Source: Eudromia elegans
Taxonomy: Eukaryota; Chordata; Aves; Tinamiformes; Tinamidae
Direction: 5' to 3'
Assembly: GCA_003342815.1 (NCBI GenBank)
Contig: PTEX01000013.1
Location: 3,321,554 to 3,385,553 of the forward strand
DNA length: 64,000 nucleotides
Position 1 is the first letter of the stretch. Every line of letters starts with the position of its first letter. The translations under genes were made by a program, and so were the position numbers. Shown in pieces: positions 20,906 to 33,834 of the stretch. Below the pieces are notes generated by a model. The model did not search any database and was not told where the DNA came from. It saw nothing but the letters and a program-made list of their open reading frames with translations.

Positions 20906-23900
20906 TTATCCCCGTCCTCGCCAGCTGTAAAACTTGTACATGTTTGCCTTCATGGTCTACCCCAGGGCATGAAGCGTTCTCGTGCAGCACACGTGTGCTC
21001 CCCTTTAAAAGGGGGATACTCTGCGGAATAACCTACGTGGGATGGTGCAGGGTGCGTGCGCTGTGCTGCATTCCCACCAAAAATACCCTGCGACTTTGCG
21101 AGAAGAAATGACTCACGGTGCTGCTCCTGTTCGCCTTGCAAGTACCAGCGTAGCTGGCATGTGTGCAGGGGGGCATCCGAGAGGTTTTTATGCAGTGCTG
21201 GAGTCTGGCAGGTCTCTTTTTGGAGGACTTTGCAGTTTAAGCGAGGTGTTGGGCAGGGGAGGTCGGCACAGCGCTCGGCTGCTCCCTATGAAAGCGCGGA
21301 AAGCGAATGGGTCGCGTTGGCTGTGTGCGCGGCGTCGAGGCCGTTCCCGCGCTTTCCCCGGGAATTAAAAGGTTGCCACTGGAGTATCCCTATCTCGAGC
21401 CGAGCGCCACTTATTACTCCGACAGTATTTCAATATTAAGTGATCCTAGAGATATTTCGTCTTTCATTTTGAATCCTGAATTTGAATCACCATGAGAATG
21501 TCAGGGCTGCAAGATAAGGTATAACAAACTAAGTAGACAGCTGAAGGGCTCCTGGTGAAGGTGCTGCGGAGAAGGATCCCTCAGTCCCTTCCCGGTAACC
21601 TTGTTGACAGGGACGTTTCAGTTGCAACCCGAATTTCAGCAAGGGGCTGCCGAGACTGCGTGCTTGCAGCCCATCATCACGAGGGCCCATGCACTCCGAA
21701 GCGTGCGGGCGCCGTCGTCGTTGCGTGCTCCCTAAAACTTTTCTGGAAGGTTATTATGATTTTCTGATATGAAAATTAAGGTTTTTCCTATGAGGAACAC
21801 TGCTCTTTGAACTCAGGTACATTAGCAACAAAGTATTCATGAGATTTGATTTTTTTTTTTTTTTTTGGCTTCTCTGATGTGTCAGGATCAGTAGTTACAC
21901 CAGTCTTTTTAACTTTATGTATCTAACTTTGATTTATTATATTTAAGTCTCAGGGGTTTTGAACGCGCTTTGCAGTGAACTGACTTGGCTCAGGCTGGAA
22001 CGTGCAAAAATGCATGTTGCAACAACAGGAACAGTTTTGTAGTAGTCCTCGAAATTTCAATTTTCTTTTTTCTAAAATTCTCTTGGGAAAGTCACGTGCA
22101 TTTGGAGAGTGAGTGCTAAATGCCAGAAGCCACATTAATGAAGAAAAATGCTGTTGAAATACTTTGGAATAATAAATAGGATATGTAATGGTCAACCACA
22201 AGATAAAAATTTTACACAGTGTTTTTATGGCTCTAAATTGGCTGCATTGTAAACCAAGCTCACTGCTCTATTAAGTCATCATACTTTTCAATTATTTAAG
22301 ATTTCTAGCCAAGCTATCTAATATAGTCTTCATTGTGCGTATCAGAAAATTATACATAAGGTTGTAGTTTCTTGTTGATAGTGTGAGAGGGCTTTGTTGT
22401 GGGCCAGGGTTTGATTTTGACTTATCAGGACAAATATTGCAAAGTCTGCACGCAGCAAAAAGTGATAGGGAAATAGCCGCAGCCCTGGGAAATGGGGATA
22501 GTTACAGCACTGAAATGTACCTAATACAATTTGAGATCCACTCACTAAGAAACCTTGACAGTATCTGCCTTCCAGGTGCCGTGCGTTTGGAAATACTATA
22601 TCTCCATTTAAATGCAGATCTTCAGTTTTCTCCAGGGGGCAGTTGGCGAATCTTTCGATTGAACCACTGGTACTAGAAAAACTAACTGAAGATTTACCCG
22701 TGAACAAGAGACCCCTTCAAGCCTGCCTGCTTGAAATAATGATTATAAAATTTCCTAATATTGCAATTTTATATTGATTTTAAATGCCTTTCCAAAAGGC
22801 AAGCGAAAGGAATAGCGTCTCTTACTCCAGACAGGCTCGTGTTTTCACACCCATTTGGCCACCTCCAGCGACACGGCCGCTGCACATGAGGTCTTTGTTT
22901 TTGCATTGGGGTTGTGTTTGCGTGTGGGTTTCGTCAAATGGACAGAGCAGCCTTGCTTTGGTTTTGACCTAGATTCCTCTTGATTATTCCTATCCAGCCA
23001 GTACCTGGTTATTTCCCGCTGGGAAAATAGGGGCACAACTGTTGGTGCGCTCTGGCTGGGGCTGCCTGGGCAGTCGGCACCGCATCCAGTCAAGCCCCTC
23101 TTCCTCAGGCCCTCCCAGGAAAGTGTTTCCCCCGCGCGAGCTGCCCTTCCTCGAGCTTTTCATGCAAGGCAATGCGGAGAAACCCGGGTGAGAGGAGCAC
23201 GCGCGTTTCCCCCTCCGTCCCCGTCTACCACGTGGACGTGGCGTGCTTGCCCCGTGGAGAACAGGGCCGCGGTTTGTTCCAAACAAGCCCCCGACGCAGC
23301 TCGCTCCGTGTTCCCTTGGAACGCGGTGCTGGTGGTGCCAGTCCTGCTCAGAGGTGCCTGTCCCGTGCGGTCCAGTTTTCCGTCGTGTTTGCCAGGGCTG
23401 CGGCGCAGTGCCGAGCTGCCGCCTCATCCCCTTGCGGAGCCCCGAGGGCCATGGAAGGAATGTTCCTGGTCGCCTCGGCACGCGCTGCGGTGTCTGCGGG
23501 GAGCTCGGGCGCATGGGGAAAGTCACATCCTCATGGCCCGAGTCCCGCTGGCCTAATTGATGTTCCTGTAAACACTCGCGGGTCTCTGCTCCCCATGGAA
23601 GCCACAACTGGATGGGCTTCTTAAACAAATGCTTCGCGTGTCGAGCTTGAAAGGAAAGCCAGGCCTGGTGCCTTAACTTCCAGGCTGTGTCGTTCCCTTG
23701 ACGTGAGTGGAGTTGCTACAAGCTGGCGGAAGCCGAGATGAGGAGGAGACCAGGGCTGGGATCTTCACACATTTATGCTTCTGTCAGTGTATTGATCAGT
23801 GGCGATGTTTCGTTCCTGAAAATCTTGTTCCAAGTCTCGCCTCGGCATGCCCAAGCTTGCACACGCATTTACATATTGAGTAGGGCCTGGCCTTTGTGAC

Positions 23901-26199
23901 ATGATTTTCCCCTTAATATTTGAGCAAGATTTCTGATTATTACTCAACCATTAGGGGAAAACAAAATGGAACTTTCTTAAAACAGCTTTTCTGTTGGGGA
24001 ATCTAGTGGCAGTTGCTTTGAAGCATGTGTAATTGATTATCATACATTTATTTTAAAAAGGAGACATAACAAGGAATCTAACATGATGTTTTGGAATATA
24101 TCTTCTCCCCACAATGTTCTTGAGGGAAATGTAAGGTTGCAGGCATCATTTCATGCCCTGTATGTTTTTGAACATAAATCAAAGAAATTGTTGGAGAGTT
24201 ATAGATGTTCATAGCAACTGTAGCTGTAATAAACACATGCAGTATATATTTTCCCAGCTATTTTGTATGGGTGAAAAGCTGAAGCTGGCATTTTGTGTGA
24301 ACAATTCAACTTAATCACTGAAAATTTATTTCCTAGTTAGCATGGATTACCAGTGTAGCATGAAGTCATACACCTTGGTTTAAGTTCATCTGGTTGTGAA
24401 GCCTTGGTTAGAATTGGGAAAGGATTTAAATTAGATCTAGACACCTTGAATGAATTATTCCAAATGTCACATTTATAGTGATGCCTTCATGGCAATGTTT
24501 AAATCTCTATTATCACTTATATTGGTTTCAAAATACGTTGGATAATTCAGAGTAAAAAAATGACAGGAAGAGTATGAAAAAAACATTTTCATTGTGCACA
24601 TAACAGAAAATATGAAAACAGAAAAGACCACATTCTGGATGGCCAAGTAGTGCAACGTTTATTATAAGAACACTTAGTTTAGGCATACAAATATCTTAAT
24701 GATTGTGTTAGTTTTGGTTTAAGGTCTTCATAAATGTAATGGGAGAAGTGACTTAGGGAAGAATTCAACGAGAGCAGTGATTTGGTGTATGAGAATGAGG
24801 AAGGCGATCCATACTCGACAGGAATACAAATACCTTAAAATGATAAAAAGAAAAAAAAGACCCCCAAAGTCACAGTGTATATTTATGTTTGGAAAGGCTG
24901 GGGAGGGGAAAGCTTTTGTAGTTGTGCATCAAGGAGAGAGGTCCAGATGAGTCCGATTTGGACCAGTGTATTAGGCAGACGGTGTCTGAGCTAAAAGGTA
25001 GGGTCTATTTCTTGGAGTTTGGCCTTCTAGCTCTATCAGCTGTACTTTTCACTACTCTCTGTGGATTCAGGGATTAATAATTAAAAATGAAGCTGATACT
25101 GGAAAATGTTGAGTCTAGCTAAAAGGTCTGACTTTTAGAAATGGTTTTGTGTTTGTACTGGACTTGGGTTTTATGGGGGTAATTTTCAGTCATTCTTCCT
25201 TTATTTTACCAGGCCAGAAACCTCTTTTCTTAAAAGAGAATACTGATATCTTGGTACTTGACTCCTGGAAGTACGGTTTTAAAATATACAACAGATGCCA
25301 CCACTGAGAATTTGCAGTGTGCTGTACCGTGTGTGGTGCTAGCCCTACGCAGCCCTCGCGGTGCGCTGATGACGTCTCCGAATGGTAGGACCCGTGTGTG
25401 TGAAATACCAGAGAGCTCTGCAAGCTGCGGCAAGTGGTGGATGCGAGGAAGGCAGGACATCATCGCCCACCTCGGGCACCACTTCAGACCCCAAAAGAGC
25501 AGATGGTGGGTGATGTTTCCCCAGTGCTGCCCCATGGGCTGGAGAAGGATGGAGAAGGCTGGAAAAAGGATGATCATTTCCCCCAGAGTTCCCGTGCCCT
25601 TTTTCCCTGCCTTATGCAACTCTGAGCACTCCAAAAAGTCAATAAGATGAGAAAGTTAGAAAGGAGAGAATAGGGAAAGGCTGAAGAACCGATAGGAAGA
25701 CTGGGAGTAGAAAGGTTTTGCAATCCCTGTGCATCTAGGGATCGTGTCTGATCCGTGCCTGCTGTTACCAAAGGGGATCCATGAAGGAGCCATGTCCCTG
25801 GATCTGTGTTTACATGTGTCTATGACAGCTGTGACATGGCTGTATAGGAGATATAAGGGAATGGGGAGTCTAAATGCGAGTGGATGTTCCCCAAACCTGA
25901 CAAACAGAGTGTTTTCGTGTGTGGGGCAAGACTGCGGGACTTCTCAGGCAGGGTCCGGGTGGTTCGGCCTTTCTGCATAGCAGCTTATGCGTGTAAAGGC
26001 TCCCGGTCGGGAAGTTTCATTCACTGAAATTCCTGCCTCCACAGGGATTTTATTAATGGTATTAAATCTGCGTCTCAAGTTCCTTTCTGACAAAAAAGGT
26101 TCTGTTTAGCTCTGTGCAGAACAAAACTGAAACCGCCCCCCGCGGCCCCCCGGAGCCTCCTGCAGCGCTGTGTGGGAAGAGGCCGGGTGGGCGCGCGTG
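20906..26199. other. AT-rich non-coding DNA with a GC-richer patch
   Basis: No supportable gene. A GC-richer patch at 23170-23560 has overlapping frames on both strands without domains. A T-run lies at 21850-21866. The sequence around 22628-22646 (TCTCCAGGGGGCAG) resembles a CTCF core with about two mismatches. Confidence 0.5.
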
Positions 26200-26330
26200 G
26201 CGGGCCGGGCGCGCGAGGCAGGGCGAGCGGGTTGTCCAAGGTCACTGGCGCTCTGCTGGCGGAGCCGGGAGCTGAACCCGAACCGTCCGTGCTTAGCCCG
26301 TCGCCCCTCTGCGAGAGGCAGCGCCGGCTC
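26200..26330 (+). repeat. MIR/CORE-SINE remnant
   Basis: GTTGTCCAAGGTCAC (26231-26245) followed by GGCGGAGCCGGGAGCTGAAC (26259-26278) and a CCGTGCTTAGCC block follows the MIR core and tail in order (tgcccaaggtcac, ggcagagctgggattcgaacc, gtgctctta). It is unusually GC-rich for a MIR. Confidence 0.65.
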
Positions 26331-26431
26331 CGCGGCGCGAGCGACTGAGAGCAGAGCCAGCCTGCGGCGTGCGTTAGGTGTAACGGTGCTGCTTCAGAGG
26401 CAGGAAGGTGAAGCGAAGGGAAGCCGCGGAA

Positions 26432-26500
26432 AGGTGAAGCTGAAGGTTACGCAGCCACTCGGTGGCAGAGCCTGGGAAGGGCTCAGTCTCCCAGCCAGAA
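26432..26500 (+). repeat. Second MIR/CORE-SINE remnant, 100 bases downstream
   Basis: AGGTTACGCAGCCACTCGG (26444-26462) and TGGCAGAGCCTGGGAA (26463-26478) match the MIR segment (aggtcacacagctagtaagtggcagagctgggat) in the same orientation as the copy at 26200-26330. The pair could be two insertions or a segmental duplicate. Confidence 0.6.
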
Positions 26501-27837
26501 TTTCAGTTCGCTCCCTTGCTCCGTCCCTCCCTCCGTGGAAGAGGGTAAGAGGAATCCCTGCAGCAAGTACTTGCACTTTCCTTTCTCCTGTGGCCGGGGC
26601 CAGGGCTCGACAAGCTCTTTGGGCACGTTTTGGGGGCGAGGAAGTGTACGTGGCATCCGTAACTTACAGTGCTGTGAACTGTCGGTAGCTTTCTGGAGAT
26701 CTTTTTGTTGCTGCTGCTGTTACTAAGCAGATTCGTGTTCCTCAGTGTTGCTTTCTTAATCAAAGGAGCATGAGGACGTGAACTACAAGTATCTCTGAAA
26801 GTCAGGGTGCAAACCCTTGTGCTTGTGTGTGTGCACGTGTGCCCCATGCATACTGAAGCTCCCATCGGGTGTATGCATAGGACTGCAATTATTTTGTTGT
26901 TTGAATCGTTGAGCATGCTGCCTTGATGTCCTGTCAGCTTTGATTTCTGCCCTTTGGAATAAAGTTCAAAATATTAAAGAAATAACACGCAATATACTCG
27001 TAGCTAGAACAGTCACAGCGCTTGAGGGGAAAAGAGGGTGGTGAATAATCTGTCTTTCAAATGCCCAGCAAAGCAACAACATAGAGCAGCTCCTGACCGG
27101 AGTCTGCAGTTGTGCCCTCACAAACGGTGCTCTGAGTTCCCTCTCTGAGGTTTTGGGGTTATTCTAGGAAGAGCTTTGTGAAAGCAGCTTGCGTGCTATA
27201 CAGGCACGCTCTGTGTGGGGCGGGGAGCACGTATGGTGTTATTGTTCTTACCATTATCCTGGGCTAAACATTGGAGCAACAAAGTCCCAATTAACTATCG
27301 CTGATTTTTGAAGATGAACCGTGACGTGGTGTTTGGAGTATTGCTCCTCAGTTCAAGTGTCGACGTGGCTGCAGCAGATGCCTTTTTCAGCGCTGATGTG
27401 TTCTGGTTTTATTTGTTTACTTGGATTTGGGTCTGCAGTTCTCACTGAAGTCCAAGTTCCCAACTTCTCCCTTACTAGTTCTGGAGGGCTGAGACACACA
27501 CTAAGGCAGCAGGAAAAATATTTGGGGTCACAATTTGACATGGGTCAGAAGTCCAAGCTTTGCCAAATTTTTGGGGGTTGCACTCCAAAGTTTTGGCTCC
27601 CAATAGGGTGTTAAAGGAGAGACTTCTCCCTGCTCCCCCTTCCCGTCAATCCCTTGATTTGCGCTCTGTATCTAAAAAAACAGCTGAGAAGCGTGAGACT
27701 GATGCAAGGCAGCTTGGAGTGGATTTAGGACAAATAGGACACTCACTGCACTTGCTGTAGCAGTTGGAACACAGAAGATGTTTTGGGGTGAAGCTAACTG
27801 CTCCTCATCTGCAAACACACTACACACCAGGCCAGCA
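26501..27837. other. Non-coding DNA
   Basis: No exon recognised. Donor-like GAGG followed by GTAAGAGG occurs at 26545, without a clear acceptor. The remaining frames are short and overlapping. Confidence 0.45.
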
Positions 27838-27900
27838 AATATATATATGTGTTTATGTATTTGTGTGTATATATATATGTATGTGTATATATATATATTT
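27838..27900. repeat. (TA)n/(TG)n compound microsatellite
   Basis: Alternating TA and TG dinucleotide blocks over about 63 bases, followed by a G-rich stretch. Confidence 0.9.
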
Positions 27901-29049
27901 GGTGGTGGGGGGCTGAATTCTGCAGCTCTTAGTCCTGGCAGAGGCAAAACCTCCCCTTAAAGTGAATGAGAATTTTACCTGTATCATGACTGATTAGGAT
28001 GCTGGATTTCAGATCAGCATTAATAAAAGTAATGCAGCAAATACGGGGCTTCGGCAGCCCCACTGGACAGGCAGAAAAACCCCACGGGTGTGGACTGGGT
28101 GAAGCTGTCGAAGGCTGCCCTGCTCTCCAGAGCCTGGCAGTGGCTCCGCTGAAATGTGATGCCATTGGTTTTCAGCAAAGGCTTCTTTCTGCAGGGCTGC
28201 GAACGGAGATCAGCTGCTACTGTGTATACACAACTAGGGAGCAAATCAACCCGCACGTTTAAGCAGCCTCTTTAACCCTGAGACTTTCCAAGATCTCTTC
28301 TTCACGCAGGAAGTTTCCTTGGTATTGTCAGCTTTAGCACTTTGCTCATGTAACGAGATCAGAGCTAGGATCACTGCTGCACAGTAGAAAGACTTCCTTA
28401 AGACATTTGTCCTTGAAACTGCACCAAACTCTTGGAAGAACCCAGAACCTGTAAGTACGTATGATATAGGCAGCAATAGCACGGTGCAAAGCTGCAATCA
28501 ACCATTATACAGTAGCCGGTTAGCCGTGCAGTAGGGATTTGTTTTTTTGGACGTTATGTTACATTCATTTTCAATTTGTTCTGAGGAAACAAATCAATTC
28601 GGGCTTCTGATACAGTGACTTTGCAGTAGGCGAGCTAGTAATATGTTTGATTTAACTATTTGTTGCTCTCATGTGCCTTGTGGGACAATTGTTATAGCCA
28701 TCAAACTGTAGAGAACTTTTCTTGTGTCGGTGGGTGTTTTAAATGTTTTTCAGTATCCACCTTGCAAGTAAGTTGGTTTTTTTTTTTGTTGCTTTGCTTT
28801 GCCTTTCGGTTTTGGCAACCCCACCCTAGGACAAACTATAAATAACAGGGCAAATGGAATTAGTGTGCATTGTTCTTAGGTAGCAATAACATCTATTTGT
28901 TTGCAGGCTTAATTTACTCGCTAACGACATGCCGCTGTTTGGGGTATTTTTTTGTCCTAATTGAATTCTGCTCAGAGCTGTCTATTTTGTGTTTTACTGT
29001 CTTGCATGTATCTGTTTAAGTTACTTTGCTGGGACTGCAGTCTGCTTAA
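27901..29049. other. AT-rich non-coding DNA
   Basis: No gene. A weak micro-exon pattern sits at 28753-28766: TTTTTCAG acceptor, 14 bases, then CAA followed by GTAAGTTGG. The part at about 28860-29050 has the mixed AT-rich texture of a possible conserved non-coding element. Confidence 0.4.
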
Positions 29050-29108
29050 ACCTGTATTTAAGCACTATTTATATGCCGAGCACATTGCTGGCGAAATAAG
29101 CGTTGGGG
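29050..29108 (+). repeat. MIR 5'-part remnant
   Basis: TTAAGCACTATTTATATGCC (29057-29076) followed by GAGCACATTGCTGGCG follows the MIR consensus (tgagcacctactatgtgccaggcactgtgctagg). Short and diverged. Confidence 0.5.
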
Positions 29109-29144
29109 ATTTTTATTTATTCTTTTCTTTTTAAGCTTTAAACG

Positions 29145-29370
29145 GTGCCGTTTTGGTGGCGGCGAGCGCCAGGGCAGGCGCAGCATGGACGAACGTCAGA
29201 CGTAGCCCACGGCCCCCGAGCGCACAGAGCCGGACCCCGACACGTCCGCTCGTGCGGCGGCGGCCCACGCCGTCCTCGCGCCCCCGCTCACGAACGCACC
29301 GCACGCGGCGGGGACTCGGGCTTCACCTCGCCCGGGTTAGCCGGGTTTGGGGTTTCTCCCCAAACCCCAC
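29145..29370. promoter_or_regulatory. Small CpG-rich patch
   Basis: CpG-dense block of about 225 bases in AT-rich surroundings. It may be a small orphan CpG island. The two + strand frames overlap and have no domain. Confidence 0.5.
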
Positions 29371-29763
29371 GGCCGAGCCGCGCTGCGTTGAGCCAGGGAA
29401 TGTGAAAACCGGTAACCATGGATTCAGCCACCGCTAAGTGTCGGTGGCGGTGACTTGTTGTAAACAATACAAATGAGCCCCGGTAGCAGGAGCAACCAGA
29501 CATGAAATGATTTTAATAGGAATTACGGGAAAGGTCACGTGATGCTGGGTCGGCTCCTGGTCGGCGTTAAAGGGAAAGCGTTTCGGGTTTTCCCGTCGGA
29601 TTTCAAGTGTCTGTCCGCCCCAGCCTGGCATTGCCCAAGAAGGCAGAATGAAGCAGTTCATTCAACCCTTCAGCAAGGTTTCTGTTTCAGCCCACCTTGT
29701 GATTGGGCCCCGATTCTGAAACTGTAGAGACAGTGACAAGCTAAGCAATGTCATCCTTTGCAG

Positions 29764-29820
29764 GTTTGAGAGTACAAGTGCCTGCTTCTGTCCGTGTTTG
29801 TAGGATCCAGGCCTGAAGAG
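29764..29820 (+). other. Candidate 57-base non-coding exon
   Basis: Acceptor TCCTTTGCAG (29754-29763) and an excellent donor, GAAGAG followed by GTAAGTTAC (GT at 29821). An alternative acceptor, TTTGTAG, ends at 29803. All three frames contain stops and there is no ATG, which fits an untranslated or lncRNA exon. Confidence 0.35.
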
Positions 29821-30064
29821 GTAAGTTACTTGAAGAAAGCCCTGCATTCTCGAGTAGCAGTAACCTTGCACTAAAGATTAAGCACGGAAATACAAGTTTC
29901 AGTGCTGTTGCCTGGCTTGGCTGGAGATTCCTGTTTGTTTTGTTAACAAGAAAGCAAGTTATATTTCTCTCTTGCTCTCTTTTTTTTTTCAATAAATGCT
30001 GTGACTTTCCCTTCTCATCCATCATTCCTCAGCTGCTCTCCCTTAATTTGTAGCCTCCCGCTTT

Positions 30065-30400
30065 TGGCTCGCTGGCAAGGCGTGCTGTCAGCTCTGACGA
30101 CTGGGCGTGCTGAGGGGCACGTGCAGATCCCGTGAGCGGCCGCCGTGCGCCCCGGCGCCGGAGTTTCCATCGCTGCGGATGACGCCCAGCTGTCACGTGG
30201 CTGTCACTCAGCCTCGCCGGGCGCTCGCCAGGCCCTGCCCGTGCCCGTGGCGCCCACCGCGCGCTGCCCCGAGCCTGCCGCGCTGCTGCGGGATTCCGCC
30301 GGCGCTTCGCTCCCGCCGCTGCTTCCTTGTCGTGCCCGGGCTCGCTCTAGGAGCGACCCGCAGTGATTACCGGAGTCACCAAGCAAGCAGCGCGAGCCGA
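30065..30400. promoter_or_regulatory. Small CpG island
   Basis: GC- and CpG-rich block of about 330 bases with sharp edges. Overlapping frames occur on both strands without recognisable domains. No TATA box seen; could be an orphan CpG island or enhancer. Confidence 0.5.
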
Positions 30401-32591
30401 GGTGCCTGCGAGCTGTGCTTCACGGGACGGCTCTCCCCTAGTCCTGGATTCACAGCGTCCACGGCCCCTTGAGCCCCTCCAGAAACGTAACCCTTAATGG
30501 TCTGCAGGCGACCTTGCCAGCTTGCATAACACTGCTTTGTCATAATATTTATGTTATTTAGATGGATAGTAAGATTCGTAGAACTTGGATTTTTTTTTTC
30601 TCTCTATTTACAGTGTCGCATACGTCCGTGTCATTTTGCCGGTAGTTATGATTCATATATTTTTTTTAGCCTGGAGTATTTTACAGAGTTTCTCATCAGT
30701 CTGTTACAGCTGACTAGGCTCGCACAAACAGGCTGCAGCTGAACACAGGTCACACACAGGTTGCAACTAAAAATGTTCAGATAGATACAGGGCGAATCCT
30801 GTTTTCTGCAGGATTCCTGGTGTGAGTAACGCTCAGCTTATGCAGAGAGTAGCAGCGAAGCCCCCGCTTCCTATGGGCAGAACCAGACCAACGTGAGCCA
30901 AAAACAAGTACTTTTGAAAAGCGAGTAAAAGGAAAGCCCTTGGATTGAGCAGGAATGGTTGCAAAAATAATCTGTAATGAACAGAATAGTGTTTGCTGCA
31001 GGCCAGCGTCAGCGCTGGGGTGCACCGGGGTGCTGCTCCCGCGGAGGCTGCCTCTGTAGGTCAGGCCTGGCAGGAGGTGGGGGGTGGCTCAGCAGAAGAG
31101 ACGCTGCCCCAGCTTTGCGCGCAGGACCTGGTGGGGATCCAAAATCGAGAGTAGAATGCAGGTCAGAGCACAGCGAGACGGCAGAGCGATATCCAAGTAA
31201 ATTGGGGGAAGCACAGTGGCCTCCTCCCTGTGTGCTAATTACCAAGCATTAATAATCCTTAGCCCCCTTGAAGAACCGGGGGGGCAGGAGTCAGTGCCTG
31301 CCACGAGGGAGAAACGGGCTGCAATTTGGAAAGATACTGGAGCACGAAGCCGGGAATGGTGCAGAGCCGACCTGGGACAAAAGCAAGTTTTCCTGGGCTC
31401 TGAATATCCCTGGCATCCTTGCAGTCTATGACCTAAGTTCTTGTTTACTCTCATGCATTTTGCGTCAAATACTGATTTTGTAATGTAAGACTTCCAGAAG
31501 TCTGTGGATGGCTTCCTGGAACTCTTTTTCCCGTTGGCAGATAGGGAAAACTAGCAGACACTTTCCCCCTTTCTTTCCTGGTTTATAAAGTCCAGGCACT
31601 CTGCTGAAGGGGACCTGAAGAGGATTTAGGTAGTAATTCTCATCTGGACCGGAGCTCTGAGAAGGTGCGTTTGAAACTTGGAACTGGAGACCCCAGTACT
31701 TTATCCTTAGCAATGCTCAGTCTGTGCAGTAGGTCATATGCTGCAATGCGAGATCGAGCATATTTTGGGCCAAGTTGGAATGTTTCCATTAAAATAATTA
31801 GTAATAACAATAGTAAACTCCCTTCTAAACACCCTTATATGGAATTATAATAGGAAATTCATATTTTCCAATTGTAATTCTAGTCTACTACTGTTATTCA
31901 AAGGTCCCTTTTGTCACTTAGATTTTCTTTTTGTGTATGAAAATCTATTGACAGCTCTGTCAGCTAAATACAAACTGTGTAAACAGGCACCTTGAGACGA
32001 GGGATGCGCCACATGTAGGGAACAGAGGGCAAGCCAAGGTCTGGGTCTACTGGCACTTTATTTGAGACCACCTGCAGGGGCTCAGAGAAGTGAAAAATAC
32101 ATTGGGATTGAAGGACCGGCCTGAAAGGACCTCGTTTCATGGAGCACGGCAAGCTATTTGGTTGCTGAATGGTTGGACCTTGTGCTTTAAAATATTAACT
32201 CTCTTTAAGGAGTGCAGAGTTTTATAAATTTGTGTTCCTTTTCAGTTGTACCTTTCAGCTGGTGTGGGAAAGTGAGGTTTTCCAAGGGCTCCTATAACCA
32301 TTTTTTGGGGGACATTTCTAAATTTACTTCTTCACAGAAGTGAAACCCATGGTTTATGGGTTATGAAGTTCTCCAGGTCAACAAAACCATCTTTGGTCTA
32401 AAGACAGAGCTGTGATCAGAATTAGCTGGATTAAAATCAGCTTGCGGTGACTAGAGCTCCTCTCTGATTACGCTGAATTATTTGTTAGCAGAAAATAAAG
32501 TCATTTCCTGGGTATTTTGGTTTTGATAGAACCAGACTGTTGCTGGCCACCAGCTTTTGCATGCACAGACTCTCTCCTTCCTGGCAAGGCT
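30401..32591. other. Non-coding DNA
   Basis: No gene or exon I can support. Donor-like GGT followed by GTGAGTAAC occurs at 30820-30828, without an acceptor. Composition is mixed. Confidence 0.45.
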
Positions 32592-32726
32592 TTAGGCCCA
32601 GATTCACGAGAAGATTAGGTGCTTTAAGTGGGACTTAAGCGGGATTTAGGCATTGAAAGCAGAAACTAACGTTCTCACTATCCCCCTCTGAACTGCCCAG
32701 CTAAGCACCTAAGGCTGCCTGGCCCG
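32592..32726. repeat. Probable ancient palindromic (MITE-like) repeat
   Basis: Starts with GGCCCAGATTCAC and contains TTAGGTGCTT (32615-32624), whose exact reverse complement AAGCACCTAA lies at 32703-32712. This layout recalls the old palindromic repeats of sauropsid genomes that begin with a cagattca block and carry ttaggcgcctaa cores. The right end is decayed. Confidence 0.4.
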
Positions 32727-33834
32727 TGTGGGTTTGCAGGATTCACCTTTCCGGGAGGCCAGTGATCCACTCCTGGATGTTCTCAAGCACTTGTCTCCTG
32801 ACAAGGTCAAGCCTCTCTGTTCCTGCCTTTTCCCCAGCTTCGGCATCCAGGGGCTCCTCTCACAAAACGGTCACTGTGCGTGATGTCCCCCACCTTTTCC
32901 AGCTCTGTCCTTGTAAGAAAGGACCCGCTACTAAGTTTCTCTCAGGAGCAGCCTAGGACCCTCAGAGCTGAGGGATCCCAGTATTTAGGGCACGTGGAGC
33001 TGAGGGGCTGTGTGGGGGCGCAGCTCTGCTCCATGTCTCCTGCTGGTGCTCCTGGGCTCTTCCCTGCTTGCGACGCCGCTTGGGAATTTCCTCACGCTGC
33101 CCGAGGCTCTGGGCAGCCGTCAGGGCTGAGCGCTCCTCTGAATGGGCAGAGCACCTCAACAGCAGCATTACTGATTGAAAGCAAAGTGTCACTGCACCTG
33201 GAGAGCTGTGTTGGTCGGCCCTGCTCAGGCAATCCATAACAGCAGTTTTGCTATTTTTTTTTTTTAAGAGTTTTTTTTGCTATAACTTACAGAAGTCGCT
33301 CAGGATTTTACCTGTCTAAGTGATGTGAGGCAGATGCTTATTTTCTAGAAGTCAGGCCCTTGTGTGAGCTTGGAAATAATAATCGCTTCCTAAGACCTCC
33401 GTCTTAAGGATTGCGGGAGCTGGAGCGGGATGGAAAGCGGCCTCGCTTGGTGGAGGCGAAGGCAACTAGCGTCTCGTTAGGAGCCGAGTAAGTGGTCCTG
33501 AGCCACCCCTTGCTTTGCAGCCGTACTCGTGACATTTCATGTGTTCTTAGCCGTGTCTGCTGTTTGCTTAAATCCAGCTCAGTTCCTTGATTTACCAGTT
33601 TTCTGTAGACTTTTGTTCGAGCAGCCCCAAATGCTATCCTATTTCAAATAGATGCATCCTTATCAGCAAATAGTCTTTAATGGATAGCTTTAACTCTTTC
33701 ACAAAACTCTGCATAGGTTCACTTCGACTTTTCATTTCATAAAACACTGGGTTTTGCTTGTTTATTTTCCTGAGGGAATGTGTTTAGGAAATACATAAAA
33801 ATTTCTTCTGAGCAGTTTCTTCTTTTTTATCTAG
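32727..33834. other. Non-coding DNA
   Basis: No supportable gene. A T-run occurs at 33256-33265 and pyrimidine-rich DNA leads into the candidate acceptor at 33834. Confidence 0.45.

Noticed and set aside
22628..22646. CTCF binding site
   Set aside because: The AGGGGGCAG core fits but two upstream consensus positions do not; a single imperfect motif is weak evidence.
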